A DNA stretch of 63,445 bases, taken from NCBI GenBank assembly GCA_034717835.1, contig JAYELZ010000273.1, positions 1-63,445 on the forward strand. The letters run 5' to 3'. The notes under the pieces were generated by a model. It searched no databases. It worked only from the letters and a program-made list of their open reading frames with translations, and was not told the origin of the DNA. The stretch is from G713 sp034717835 (lineage in GTDB: Bacteria; Chloroflexota; Anaerolineae; B4-G1; SLSP01). Numbering within the stretch: the first letter of the stretch is position 1; every line of letters starts with the position of its first letter. Shown here in pieces: positions 42,258 through 51,087 of the stretch. Made by a program: the position numbers and the translations under genes.

Positions 42258-43169
42258 TCACTCGCAAGGTTGTTCCTTTTCCAAAACCGTCTTGAGCGCA
42301 GTGATCGCCACTTCCAACATATCATCGTCCGGCTCGCGGGTGGTTAGTCGCTGCAAAGCCAAGTTAGGTTTGATCAAGAGCTGGATCAGCCGATTATCGG
42401 CGTGCCGCCCGGTGAAACGGAGCACTTCATAAGCAATGCCGGTGATGATAGGAATCATCACCAAGCGCGAGAGCAGTCGCCAGAAGAGCGCCGGCTTTCC
42501 TAACGGCGCGAAAACCAAGATCGAGATGAGTGCTACGATCAACAGAAAGGCGGTTCCGCAACGCGCGTGGGCGGTAGAATAAGCGCGCACGTTCTCCACG
42601 GTGAGAGGAACGCCAGCCTCATAGGCGTTAATTGTCTTGTGCTCGGAGCCGTGATAAGCAAAAACCCGGCGGATATCCTCCAGTTGCCCCACGGCGAACA
42701 TGTAACCCACCAGTATGGTCAGGCGGATGAGTCCCTCCACTACATTGAAGAGCAGGTCTCCTTCTGGGACGATAAGTCCCGCCAGCCAAGAGGGGAAGAG
42801 CATAAAGAGCAGTACTCCGACGATCATCGAGAGTGCTCCCGTGGTGATCCCCATAGCCCCCCCCATGGTGAACTCCGGATCTTCGGCCTGTCCCACTATC
42901 TCAGCGGAGTAGAAGAGGGCGCGCATCCCCAGCCCCAACGCATCCCACAACATGGGGAGGCCCCGCAAGAAAGGGATTTTGCTCAATCGTCCTCGGTAAA
43001 TGCCGCTTACCGGCTCCGTTTTGACCACAATTTCATGATTATCGGGCCGCCGCACGGCAATGGCTGCATGATACGCGCCGCGCATCATCACCCCTTCCAT
43101 CACAGCTTGCCCACCGTAGTTCCAGCCGCCGATAACCGCAGTGTCCTGATTAGTATTTTTTTCAGTCAT
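42258..43169 (-). CDS. DUF1385 / YqhQ family membrane protein
   Basis: A 303-residue protein of the DUF1385 (YqhQ) family. Start motif YGGQAVMEGVMMRG, then IAVRRPDNHEIV, several membrane helices in the middle, the conserved YHGSEHKTINAYEAG with HxxEH-like residues, and HARCGTAFLL. The C-terminus ends in the RLTTREPDDDMLEVAI motif. Function is unknown. The ATG follows GGGGAG. Confidence 0.93.
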   Translation of the reverse strand: MTEKNTNQDTAVIGGWNYGGQAVMEGVMMRGAYHAAIAVRRPDNHEIVVKTEPVSGIYRGRLSKIPFLRGLPMLWDALGLGMRALFYSAEIVGQAEDPEFTMGGAMGITTGALSMIVGVLLFMLFPSWLAGLIVPEGDLLFNVVEGLIRLTILVGYMFAVGQLEDIRRVFAYHGSEHKTINAYEAGVPLTVENVRAYSTAHARCGTAFLLIVALISILVFAPLGKPALFWRLLSRLVMIPIITGIAYEVLRFTGRHADNRLIQLLIKPNLALQRLTTREPDDDMLEVAITALKTVLEKEQPCE

Positions 43170-43195
43170 TATATGACTCCCCTAAAAAAAGATAG

Positions 43196-43293
43196 CTCAT
43201 CACGGAGGCACAGAGGACACTGAGAAAAAAATAATTCTCTGAAGGTCCAAGTTAACATCCCTGTGCTCTCCGTGCCTCTCTGTGGTAAAATTC
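43196..43293. repeat. Inverted pair of CACGGAGGCACAGAGG repeats
   Basis: CACGGAGGCACAGAGGACAC (about 43201-43220) and its inverted relative TGTGCTCTCCGTGCCTCTCTG (about 43262-43282) flank about 40 bases. Related units are at 48091-48120 and 62987-63016. Confidence 0.7.
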
Positions 43294-43342
43294 TTGTTTT
43301 TTTCAGTAAACTCATTTCTCAAATTACTGAGAGATGGCGTTA

Positions 43343-44197
43343 TCATTTACCTCTTCTCGCCTTCTCCCACGCTTCTAGCAGGGCACGACGAGCTAAGACG
43401 CCGGCCATCTCCAACCGGTACTCCGCGCTCCCTCGAAAGTCGCCCTGGGGCTTGAGAACTGCCAACGCAGGTTGTAAGGCCTCGGTTACATTTTCCTCGG
43501 TGAGCAGTTTACCTTTCAATATCTGTTCCGCTTTGAGCAACCGCACCGGTTTCTCACCGGCGCCGCCTACGGCCACCCGCACCAGCGCGGGCAAGCCCTC
43601 CTCCACCTGGATGTAAGCAGCTGCACAGACGATGGGCTTATCTTTAGGCGAGCGTCCCACCACCTCGAACGCGGCCGCACTCCGCGCCGGCGGGCGGGGC
43701 ACCCGCACTTCCACAACCAGAGCCTGGGCCTTGATAAGCCGGTCACGGTAGGCGACAAAACTGGCGAAAGGAGCTTTGTGCTCCTCCGGATCAGCATAGA
43801 GAACTTGTGCGTCCAAGACGGAGAGCACCGTGGTCAATGGATCCTCCGCTCCTGCGACGATGAGCGTGCCACCCAACGTGCCCTGCTCTCGCAGGTTACG
43901 CGATTGCGTGTAACTCGCCGCCTGACCGAGGACGCCATTCGCCAGTTTCCCCGCGTCAGCATGATCAATGAGCTCCTGCAAGGTGGCCTGCGCGCCAAGC
44001 TGCACGCTGTCCACATCGCCGGTAATCTCCGCCAAACCTAGTTTCTGCAAATCCACCACCGCTTCCAGATTAGGATCGCCCTGGGCCACAATCCAAGCCC
44101 CGCCACCCAGATAAACAGTCGCCGGGTTCGATTGCACCAACATCACGGCTTCTTCTACGGTCGTCGGTTTATGATAAGTTTTCACGTTGCGTAACAT
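43343..44197 (-). CDS. FAD-binding subunit of a molybdenum hydroxylase (CoxM/XdhB-like), orphan
   Basis: A 284-residue FAD-binding subunit of the xanthine dehydrogenase / CO dehydrogenase family. The flavin motifs are VYLGGGAWIVAQ near residue 30 (family AGGT-like) and REQGTLGGTLIVAGAEDP (family TIGGN-like). The C-terminal CO_deh_flav_C region is present (FEVVGRSPKDKPIVCAAAYI). The large molybdopterin and small Fe-S subunits that normally accompany it are absent from the neighbourhood. The ATG follows GAGGAG. Confidence 0.9.
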   Translation of the reverse strand: MLRNVKTYHKPTTVEEAVMLVQSNPATVYLGGGAWIVAQGDPNLEAVVDLQKLGLAEITGDVDSVQLGAQATLQELIDHADAGKLANGVLGQAASYTQSRNLREQGTLGGTLIVAGAEDPLTTVLSVLDAQVLYADPEEHKAPFASFVAYRDRLIKAQALVVEVRVPRPPARSAAAFEVVGRSPKDKPIVCAAAYIQVEEGLPALVRVAVGGAGEKPVRLLKAEQILKGKLLTEENVTEALQPALAVLKPQGDFRGSAEYRLEMAGVLARRALLEAWEKARRGK

Positions 44198-44301
44198 ATA
44201 GGTCTCCTCAGATAAACTGGTTAACTAGGGTCAACAAAATAGAGTGATAAGTGATTCATGATCCGTGAGAATTACGAGTTCCGAATTATTATTGTGCTAT
44301 C

Positions 44302-44739
44302 TCAGATATCACAATCTTGTGGAGGGTGCTCCCCTACGGCATAAAGTATTCTACGCAAGTTGGCTATTCCAAGATTATTTAGTTGCAGGATTTCTACCGT
44401 AGCGCGTCCCACAGGTGTTAGACCAATGATGAGTGTGCAGTCGTTATTCCATGTAAAATGTTTGGCCCATCGTTGTTGGCGCGGATGGTAGAGAGGAACA
44501 GATTTTCCGCTAATTGGATCGCGACCTTCAATTTTGTTATATTTATGGTTACTACAACTTTGACAGGATAACGCCAAGTTATCTAGGGTAGTCTCTCCTT
44601 GGCGGCTTCTCGGAATAATATGTTCGACTGAAAATGACTGATTGGTAAACCGCAGTTGGCTGCGACAGTACTCACAACATCCACGCGCACGACGGATAAC
44701 AGTTCGCCTTTGGTCAGCAGTGACCCGTTTTTTAGACAA
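44302..44739 (-). CDS. HNH endonuclease
   Basis: A 145-residue HNH-family nuclease. Zinc and catalytic motif: CEYCRSQ, then FSVEHIIPRSRQGETTLDN, then LALSCQSCSNHKYNK, followed by a C-terminal region common in the small HNH proteins of cyanobacteria and Chloroflexi. The start is TTG at 44739, overlapping the end of the upstream frame by eight bases. In relatives the gene follows a small gene of unknown function that may be its partner; here that partner carries an in-frame stop. Confidence 0.88.
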   Translation of the reverse strand: MSKKRVTADQRRTVIRRARGCCEYCRSQLRFTNQSFSVEHIIPRSRQGETTLDNLALSCQSCSNHKYNKIEGRDPISGKSVPLYHPRQQRWAKHFTWNNDCTLIIGLTPVGRATVEILQLNNLGIANLRRILYAVGEHPPQDCDI

Positions 44740-45133
44740 CTGGCGGTGCCTCCAGTCCCAGATTGTCCATCAAGAAATGTAGTGGAATTTGACGTAATTT
44801 AGCCAATTCGACCAGGGACTTAAGCCGTTGCTCGTTCAACACCGAGAATTGATCAGTTAATTCTATCAATTCTCGGTGTTCATCCGATGTAAGTGTTTCG
44901 GCTTGACGTTTAGCAACTAATTCGTCAACGCGCGCTTGTATTTTAGCTGGTATGCCTTAATTAATTTTAAGCAACAGCTCAGATTCATTACTAACCAGCA
45001 CATGAGCACGCCGCCGGGCTAGAAGATCAACTACTTGATGAGTGAAGCGCTCCAAGTCAGCTGAATTCAACTGTCCTACAGCGTCTATCAATTTACTATA
45101 GGGCAATTCCAGATTAACTTGAATGTTAGGCAT
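44732..45133 (-). pseudogene. Partner gene of the HNH endonuclease with in-frame stop
   Basis: From the ATG at 45133 a 58-codon frame begins MPNIQVNLELPYSKLIDAVG and ends LLLKIN at TAA (44957-44959). The same frame then continues without another stop for 74 codons (GIPAKIQARVDELVAKRQAE onward) to 44732. The two parts together match, by memory, a family of about 130 residues found ahead of HNH genes, where the usual sequence at the break is KINQGLP. A CAA-to-TAA change would explain it. The later part also carries a 16-bp perfect inverted repeat. Confidence 0.8.
44838..44880. repeat. Perfect 16-bp inverted repeat inside the HNH partner gene
   Basis: AACACCGAGAATTGAT and ATCAATTCTCGGTGTT are separated by 11 bases, within codons for EHRELIELTDQFSVL. 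A match of this length is unlikely by chance. Confidence 0.7.
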
Positions 45134-45217
45134 GTTCTATTTCTCCCATCCAACATTGCTCAGCTTACCTTCCTGATCAATTCCCTCTATTCTAACTGGA
45201 GTGAGCTGAAAAACAAG

Positions 45218-46774
45218 TTACGCTACTGGCTCGGTTTGCACGCCGGCCATCAGCAAACCCAGTCGCTCCATGCTGGCTTCTTCAATGGGGAGTATCCCCA
45301 TGATGCGCCCCTCGTAAATGACGGCGATGCGATCGGCGAGCGCAAGTATCTCATCCAGGTCTTCCGAAATGAGCAAGATCGCGGCCCCAGCGTTGCGTTG
45401 TATTAAAAGTTGTTGGTGGACGTACTCGGTGGCGCCGATATCCAGGCCGCGCGTGGGCTGCGCCGCTACTACAATGCGCGGTTGGCGGGAGAGCTCGCGC
45501 GCTAGAATCAATTTTTGGATGTTGCCACCGGAGAGGTTCTGCGCCGGGGTCTCCTGAGAAGGAGTCTTGACGCTAAATCTCTTGATCAATTCCGCCGAAT
45601 GTCGTGCAATGACCGCGAAATCCAAGAAACCACGTTTAGAATAGGGCGCGAGATGATGTTCGCGCAGAATCAAGTTCTCGGCCACCGAGAACTCCGCGAT
45701 CATGCCGTCGCGCATCCGCTCTTCGGGGATGTAGGAGAGGCCGCCTTCCATAAGCTCGCGGGGGGAAGCAGCGGCGACGTTCTGCCCTTCTATCAGCACG
45801 GCCCCACCGGTCAGAGACCGCAACCCCGTGATGACTTCCGCTAACTCGCGCTGACCATTGCCGGAGACGCCGGCCAACCCGATAATCTCTCCAGCGTGAA
45901 CTTCCAAATCAATGCCGCGGAGGGCCGGCAACTCGCGGTCATTCTGGGCGCGCAGCTCGCGGAGCGCCAAGCGGACCGGCCGGGCTTTCATCAAGGGGCG
46001 TTCCGGGTTCCACTTGATCTCACGTCCCACCATCATCTGCGCCAAATCTGCTTTGGTCGCCTCACCCAACGGGCGGGAGCCGGTGACCCGTCCTCTCCGC
46101 AAGACGGTGACGCGATCACTAATTTCCACCACCTCGTGAAGTTTATGTGAGATGAAGATGATTGCATGCCCATCGTTCACCATCTGCTTCAGGATGACAA
46201 ATGTCTCCTCCACTTCCTGTGGGGTGAGCACGGCTGTAGGCTCATCCAAAATTAAGAGGGCCGCGCCGCGATAGAGGGCTTTGATTATCTCCACGCGCTG
46301 TTGCTGACCGACCGCTAGCTGCCAGACAGGGACTTCTGGATCAACCTTGAGGCCGTAGAGTTCGCCCAATTTCACGATGCGTTGGGATACCTGCTCCAAG
46401 TCAGTGAGCAGGCCGCGCGAGGAAGGCAAGCCCAGCGCCACGTTTTCGGCCACGGTGAGGGTGGGGACCAACATGAAGTGCTGGTGGATCATCCCGATGC
46501 CCAGTTTGATAGCGTCTAGAGGAGAAGTGATAGCTACTGGCTGGTCGTTGATCAGAATTTCGCCAGCATCTTGTTGGTAAAGTCCGTAGAGGATATTCAT
46601 TAAGGTGCTTTTGCCCGCGCCGTTTTCCCCTAAAAGTGCGTGGACTTCCCCGGAACGGATATCGAAGTTCACGCGGTCATTGGCTAACACGCCAGGGAAG
46701 CGTTTGACTATCTGGCGCATCTCTAGGTGGGCAATTCGCGCATGTCCTGAAGGTAACAAATCGGTTTCTTTCAT
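45218..46774 (-). CDS. BMP-type nucleoside ABC transporter ATPase (two NBDs)
   Basis: A 518-residue ATPase with two fused nucleotide-binding domains. The first has Walker A GENGAGKST, the family motif IGMIHQHFMLVPTLTVAEN, signature LAVGQQQRVEI and Walker B LLILDEPTAVLTP. The second has a degenerate Walker A (GVSGNGQRE), an intact LSGGNIQK and VAAQPTRGLD in place of a normal Walker B, as usual in the NupA/YufO branch. It lies downstream of the BMP binding-protein gene (212-base gap) on the same strand as both permeases. The likely substrate is nucleosides. Confidence 0.93.
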   Translation of the reverse strand: MKETDLLPSGHARIAHLEMRQIVKRFPGVLANDRVNFDIRSGEVHALLGENGAGKSTLMNILYGLYQQDAGEILINDQPVAITSPLDAIKLGIGMIHQHFMLVPTLTVAENVALGLPSSRGLLTDLEQVSQRIVKLGELYGLKVDPEVPVWQLAVGQQQRVEIIKALYRGAALLILDEPTAVLTPQEVEETFVILKQMVNDGHAIIFISHKLHEVVEISDRVTVLRRGRVTGSRPLGEATKADLAQMMVGREIKWNPERPLMKARPVRLALRELRAQNDRELPALRGIDLEVHAGEIIGLAGVSGNGQRELAEVITGLRSLTGGAVLIEGQNVAAASPRELMEGGLSYIPEERMRDGMIAEFSVAENLILREHHLAPYSKRGFLDFAVIARHSAELIKRFSVKTPSQETPAQNLSGGNIQKLILARELSRQPRIVVAAQPTRGLDIGATEYVHQQLLIQRNAGAAILLISEDLDEILALADRIAVIYEGRIMGILPIEEASMERLGLLMAGVQTEPVA

Positions 46775-46986
46775 GTCGGTTCCTCAATCGGAGTTAAAAA
46801 TTACCAGTTGAAAGTTACATTACAAGTCGAAAGTCGAAAGTCAAAAGTCAAAAATATCTGTCCCTCCCCCAGTAGTCCACGTAGGGGAACTTCGCAAAAG
46901 TAGCCGCTACTTTAGTTGCCAGGCTAGCCATTGGGTCAGAGCAATTGCCCGGCTAGCCTGGCGGGATACGCCAATTCTAAAAAATA
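46775..46986. repeat. Intergenic gap with short repeats
   Basis: Contains a run of AAGTCGAAAGTCGAAAGTC and AAAAGTCAAAA units (about 46827-46850), and then GTAGCCGCTAC and GGCTAGCC palindromes (46898-46962). It separates the binding-protein and ATPase genes of the BMP operon. Confidence 0.55.
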
Positions 46987-47994
46987 TTACTTGCCTACAT
47001 TGACGGGGATGGCACCATCCATGATGCCCTGAATCGTCTCTTCTGCGACTCCTTTAACCTCGTCGGAGAGGCCATAAGCGGAGTTATACGCGATGAGCAA
47101 CCCTTTGTTTTCCAGCGAGAGGGCGAAAGCCTGCCCGCCCAAAGTACCCTCTTCGATTAGGTCAAATATCTGATCTAACACTACGGTCCAATCGTAGACT
47201 TGGTTGGCGACGACGACGGTGGGGGCTAGCGAGGTCTGATTGGATTGTGTCCCGAACCAAGCCACGTCGTTTTCCTCGGCGACGCCGACAGCGCCGACCA
47301 CCATCTGGGCCGTGCCGCTCAGCTGATCTGCCCCAGCGTTGACCAGGGTCTGCGCCGCTTCGGAAGCCAACGCCACATCGCTGAAGGAGCCGATCCAGTT
47401 CACGTTGACCTCAGCAGCTGGATTGGCGGCTTTGACACCGGCGATAAAGCCATCCACGTAGAGTTTAGCATCCCCGGTCTCGATAGGCCCCACCACGCCA
47501 ATCACGTTGCTCTGGGTCTGCGTTCCCGCGATGACGCCGTTGACGTACCCGCCCTGTTCGGCGCGCGCCTCGTAAGCGAAGACGTTTTCAATCCCTTGAT
47601 CGACGAAGGTGTCCACCGTGGTGCCCCAAGCAAAACTGGTCTCGGGGAAATCGGGGGCAATCTCTTGCAGCGAGCTGCCGTACTGTGAACCGTGCGCGAT
47701 TACCAGATCGTAACCCTGACTGGCGTAGTCGCGGAGGGCCGCGGCGGCATCATCGACCACAAAAGTGCCATCGGAGTAGGCGATCTCAAAGTTCTCCGCG
47801 CCGCCTCGCTCGGTTTGGATAGCGACCAACGCATCGTACATGCTCTGACTGAAGGCCAGGTCATTAATCGCACTGGGCATGACCACCGCCACGCGGAATG
47901 TTTTGTCGCCTCCGCCGGTTTCTCCACCCCCACAACCACTCAACAAAACTGCTAACAACGTCATGATACTCAAGACTGCATAGATTTTACGCAT
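46987..47994 (-). CDS. BMP family (BmpA/Med-like) nucleoside-binding lipoprotein
   Basis: A 335-residue exported protein. Signal peptide with lipobox LLSGC (Cys21), then the BMP-domain pattern FRVAVVMPSAINDLAFSQSMYDAL, GYDLVIAHGSQYG, EQGGYVNGVIAG, IGVVGPIETGDAKLYVDGFIAG, and DVAWFGTQSNQTSLAP. BMP proteins bind purine or other nucleosides for uptake. The ATG follows GAGGAG. It is the third gene of a permease-permease-binding protein-ATPase series. Confidence 0.94.
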   Translation of the reverse strand: MRKIYAVLSIMTLLAVLLSGCGGGETGGGDKTFRVAVVMPSAINDLAFSQSMYDALVAIQTERGGAENFEIAYSDGTFVVDDAAAALRDYASQGYDLVIAHGSQYGSSLQEIAPDFPETSFAWGTTVDTFVDQGIENVFAYEARAEQGGYVNGVIAGTQTQSNVIGVVGPIETGDAKLYVDGFIAGVKAANPAAEVNVNWIGSFSDVALASEAAQTLVNAGADQLSGTAQMVVGAVGVAEENDVAWFGTQSNQTSLAPTVVVANQVYDWTVVLDQIFDLIEEGTLGGQAFALSLENKGLLIAYNSAYGLSDEVKGVAEETIQGIMDGAIPVNVGK

Positions 47995-48293
47995 GATTTT
48001 CTCCTCTGGTTAAATGTTGGTTACTAAAATAGAAAATACTGGCCTGGAGCAAATTTGAGGGATACACCTCCTTTGTGCTTGAAAAAAGAGAGCTCACCAC
48101 TGAGACACGAAGGACACTGAATAGTTAGCAATTAGCAGTTAGCGATTTGTCATAGGAACTAACCGCAATACACTACACTTCAGTTAGGATTTTCGAATCC
48201 TAGTCGGTCCTAAAATCTTCGTGCCTTTGTGATGAAATACTTGCTTTCGGTAGACCCAACTAGTTTTTAGCAGGTTAATCTGCGTCCCCAAAA
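47995..48293. repeat. 299-base gap inside the BMP operon with dispersed repeats
   Basis: Holds a CACCACTGAGACACGAAGG unit with CACTGAA after it (48091-48122), a TTAGCAATTAGCAGTTAGCG series (48126-48145) and a TTAGGATTTTCGAATCCTAG palindrome (48184-48203). The gap is long for the middle of an operon, so a promoter for the BMP gene may lie here. Confidence 0.6.
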
Positions 48294-49223
48294 TTATTCC
48301 CGATTGAACGGTTTGGTCAGTGCGCTGGGAGTCTGGGCGCGTTGCCCGGCCAAGACCAGCGCCACGATGGTGAGCAGATAGGGCATCATCACCGCCATCT
48401 CCGAGGGGATAGGGATCCCTAGCGTCTGTACCCAGAGCTGTAAGGCGTTGACCATACTGAAGAGCAAGGCGCCAATCAAGACCCCGCCGGGTTTCCAGCC
48501 GCCAAAGTAAACCAGGGCCACCGCGATGAAGCCCAAGCCGCTGGTCAAGTTCTGTTGGAAGACGTTGAGCAGTGCGATGGAGAGTGAGGCTCCGGCCACG
48601 CCAGAGAGGGCGCCTCCCAGAGTGACGGTGAAGTAGCGCACGCGGCTCACGCTGACGCCCAACGAGTCCGCCGCGTCTGGATTTTCGCCCACCGCCCTGA
48701 TTTTCAATCCCAGGGTGGTCTTGTTTAGCAAGAACCAGGTGAGCGGCACCAGGGCAAACGCGATATAGACGAGGATATTGTGCTGGAAGAGGATCCTGCC
48801 CACCACGGGCAGCTCGCTCAACCAGGGGAAATGTAGCGGAGTGAAGCCACTGACGGTCTCCACCCGCCCCAATAACTTCTGGAAGAGCAAATCGCTCAAG
48901 CCCAGACCGAAGAGGTAGAAGCCGATGCCGCTGATGCCCTGCTTGGCCTGCAAGTTGATGCTCACGAAAGCCATCAGCAGTCCCATCAGCGCGCCCACCA
49001 AACCCGCTGCCAATAATGCCAACCACAAATTGCCGGTAGTGAGCGCTACGTAGAACCCTGCGAAGGCCCCCAATAACATCTGTCCTTCCACGCCCAAGTT
49101 GAGCACGCCGCTGCGCTGGCTGATCGTCTCGCCCAGTCCAGCATAGAGATAGGGTGTCGCCAAGCGAATGCCAGAAGCCAAAATGCCGATAATTACCCGC
49201 GCCGAGAAGAGATCTCTGATCAT
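48294..49223 (-). CDS. BMP-type nucleoside ABC permease 2 (NupQ/YufQ-like)
   Basis: A 309-residue membrane protein. Family motifs: GETISQRSGVLNLGVEGQMLLGAFAGF, GISGIGFYLFGLGL, GLKIRAVGENPDAADSLGVSV, LGGALSGVAGASLSI, GFIAVALVYFGGWKPGG. Its start overlaps the upstream permease stop by four bases, so the two are translated together and form the heterodimeric channel. Confidence 0.94.
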   Translation of the reverse strand: MIRDLFSARVIIGILASGIRLATPYLYAGLGETISQRSGVLNLGVEGQMLLGAFAGFYVALTTGNLWLALLAAGLVGALMGLLMAFVSINLQAKQGISGIGFYLFGLGLSDLLFQKLLGRVETVSGFTPLHFPWLSELPVVGRILFQHNILVYIAFALVPLTWFLLNKTTLGLKIRAVGENPDAADSLGVSVSRVRYFTVTLGGALSGVAGASLSIALLNVFQQNLTSGLGFIAVALVYFGGWKPGGVLIGALLFSMVNALQLWVQTLGIPIPSEMAVMMPYLLTIVALVLAGQRAQTPSALTKPFNRE

Positions 49224-50350
49224 GCCGCTACCTCCTCTCCCTGTGGAACTGGCGGGGCAATATGCGCCTCGCTCAACCGCTGTTGGGCGCGCTTCTTACG
49301 CCAGAGCTCGCTGCTCACCACGAAGATCACCACCAACCCATTGAGCGTGGTAATCAAGGCGGCGGGTACCTGTACTGCGCGTTGCAGTTTGTTGGCCCCG
49401 ACCAACAAACCTCCAAAGAAGAAAGAAGCTGGAATCACTCCCAGTGGATGCAATTGTCCAAAGAGCGCGGCCACAATGCCGTTAAAACCGGCGTTCCCGG
49501 TAAATCCGGTCGCCGAACCATCGGTGAACATGCGATGATGGAGGCCGTAAACCTGCACCGCGCCGGCCAGCCCGGCCAATGCTCCACTCAAGAGCAACGA
49601 GAGTACGATATGTTGCGGCACTTTGATGCCGGCGTAACGCGAGGCGTGGGGATTAAGTCCTACCGCGCGAATGCGGTAGCCCAACGTGGTGCGCCAGAGG
49701 AGAATGTAGACGAGTATCGCCAGCACGACGGCCAGAGCAGCTCCCAGATGCAGGCGCGTGGGTGCTAGGCGGGGGAGGTCAAAGGCGTGCGCTAAACGCG
49801 CGGTCTGGGGAATGCGTGAGGAACGTTCCAGCTGTAGGGGATCAATGAGCGGGCCGATGAGCAGAAAGTTCATCAGCTGCACCGCGATCTGGTTCATCAT
49901 AATGGTGCTCAAAATCTCATTGACGTTGAAGTAAGCCTTCAAAACGCCGGGAATACCACCCCAGAGCGCGCCTCCCACTAGCCCCGCCAACATCCCCAGC
50001 GGGATAACCAACCAGCCGGATTGTTCCGGCAGCCATAAGCCCACGACCGTCGCGCTCAAGGCTCCGGCCACAAACTGCCCTTCGCCGCCGATGTTGGTGA
50101 CGCCGCCGCGAAAAGCGATACAGATTCCCAGCCCCACCAAGAGCAAAGGCGTCGCCTTGACCACCGTATCAGCCAGCGCGTTAGGATTGCCGAAGGCGCC
50201 CGCCAGCAACGCGCCATACGCGGTGCTGGGGTTGGCTCCCATGAAGAGCAACATAATAGCCCCGATGAATAAAGCCGCCAGAGTCGCCAGCACCGGGAGC
50301 AACGCGTCCACGAGCTGGGGGAGAGATAAAGAGTTGAACCATTTTTTCAT
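49220..50350 (-). CDS. BMP-type nucleoside ABC permease 1 (NupP/YufP-like)
   Basis: A 376-residue membrane protein, first gene of the BMP operon. Motifs: TPLLLVGLGICIAFRGGVTNIGGEGQFVAGAL, NEILSTIMMNQIAVQL, TLGYRIRAVGLNPHASRYAGI, LSGALAGLAGAVQVYGL. It is longer than permease 2, as usual for this pair. The C-terminal tail (APPVPQGEEVA) is short. A promoter should lie in the 116 bases before 50350, but I saw no strong one. Confidence 0.93.
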   Translation of the reverse strand: MKKWFNSLSLPQLVDALLPVLATLAALFIGAIMLLFMGANPSTAYGALLAGAFGNPNALADTVVKATPLLLVGLGICIAFRGGVTNIGGEGQFVAGALSATVVGLWLPEQSGWLVIPLGMLAGLVGGALWGGIPGVLKAYFNVNEILSTIMMNQIAVQLMNFLLIGPLIDPLQLERSSRIPQTARLAHAFDLPRLAPTRLHLGAALAVVLAILVYILLWRTTLGYRIRAVGLNPHASRYAGIKVPQHIVLSLLLSGALAGLAGAVQVYGLHHRMFTDGSATGFTGNAGFNGIVAALFGQLHPLGVIPASFFFGGLLVGANKLQRAVQVPAALITTLNGLVVIFVVSSELWRKKRAQQRLSEAHIAPPVPQGEEVAA

Positions 50351-50466
50351 AACAACTACCTCGACAAATTACAAATAGGTAAATGGCAAAGATTTTTCCA
50401 CCACTAGACATGCGAGCGCAAATATAGTGTACTTCAGCGGCTCTTGAGCACGTTCAAATGATCTTT

Positions 50467-51087
50467 TCAACCAATAAAAACCCTAGACCCCAAATCATTA
50501 GGCCATCTAAGCTCTGGATTATCTAATTTCCGCGCTCGTTCAACGGCTACTTCAATATGAGGTAAGAAACGTCCCGGATTTAGATTTTTCTTATTATATT
50601 CCCCCAGTATTTCCAACAGTTCTGCCTCTAAACGGTTACGATTAGCGTTAATTCTGGCATTTACTTTGAATTCAGTTAGAGTCTCAGAGGTATAATCATC
50701 CAAAGATTTTAGATGTAAAAGCAACCACAATTCGAAACAAGGATTACTGACTGCCAAATTATAGTCTTTTTGTACACTTACTTGCGCGATTTCTGCTAGC
50801 TTAGCATCTCCCCAACGATCCACATCAATTACTAACCAAAACTCATCACCATTTTCCCAATCGTACTTACCCTGGAAGTCATCAAGGGTCTCCAAAACAT
50901 GCTTTGGAGAAGATTCTACGGGATTTTCCCTCTCTAATAGGTGAATTTTTACTTTAGAGTTTTGGTATTTAGCCGCTAATCCTCGAAAGTATTGAGGCTC
51001 AGTATTTGCTCCTTCAGAAGCAATAACGATTAAGCGCGCATCCCGTACACCACTTAGACGCTGGCGGGGCTTAAATTTCCGAGACAT
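50467..51087 (-). CDS. RloB-like protein (AbiLii-like defence component)
   Basis: A 206-residue protein of the RloB family, with a TOPRIM-like pattern: VIASEGANTEPQYFRGL (acidic residue), EFWLVIDVDRWGD (Asp-x-Asp) and SNPCFELWLLLHL. RloB partners with the ATPase RloA, and the pair corresponds, as far as I recall, to the AbiL abortive-infection system of Lactococcus. The RloA stop and the RloB ATG touch (TAGATG) with GGAG upstream, so expression is coupled. The gene is richer in A and T than its surroundings, which fits horizontal origin. Confidence 0.9.
   Translation of the reverse strand: MSRKFKPRQRLSGVRDARLIVIASEGANTEPQYFRGLAAKYQNSKVKIHLLERENPVESSPKHVLETLDDFQGKYDWENGDEFWLVIDVDRWGDAKLAEIAQVSVQKDYNLAVSNPCFELWLLLHLKSLDDYTSETLTEFKVNARINANRNRLEAELLEILGEYNKKNLNPGRFLPHIEVAVERARKLDNPELRWPNDLGSRVFIG

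Noticed and set aside
46827..46850. AAGTCGAAAGTC run as a regulator-binding array
   Set aside because: It fits the general low-complexity intergenic repeats of this genome and lies inside the BMP operon, not near a recognisable promoter.
48184..49026. 280-codon minus-strand frame overlapping the second BMP-type permease
   Set aside because: It shares the strand but not the frame with a clear permease, has an Arg/Gly/Leu-rich composition without domains, and no ribosome binding site.
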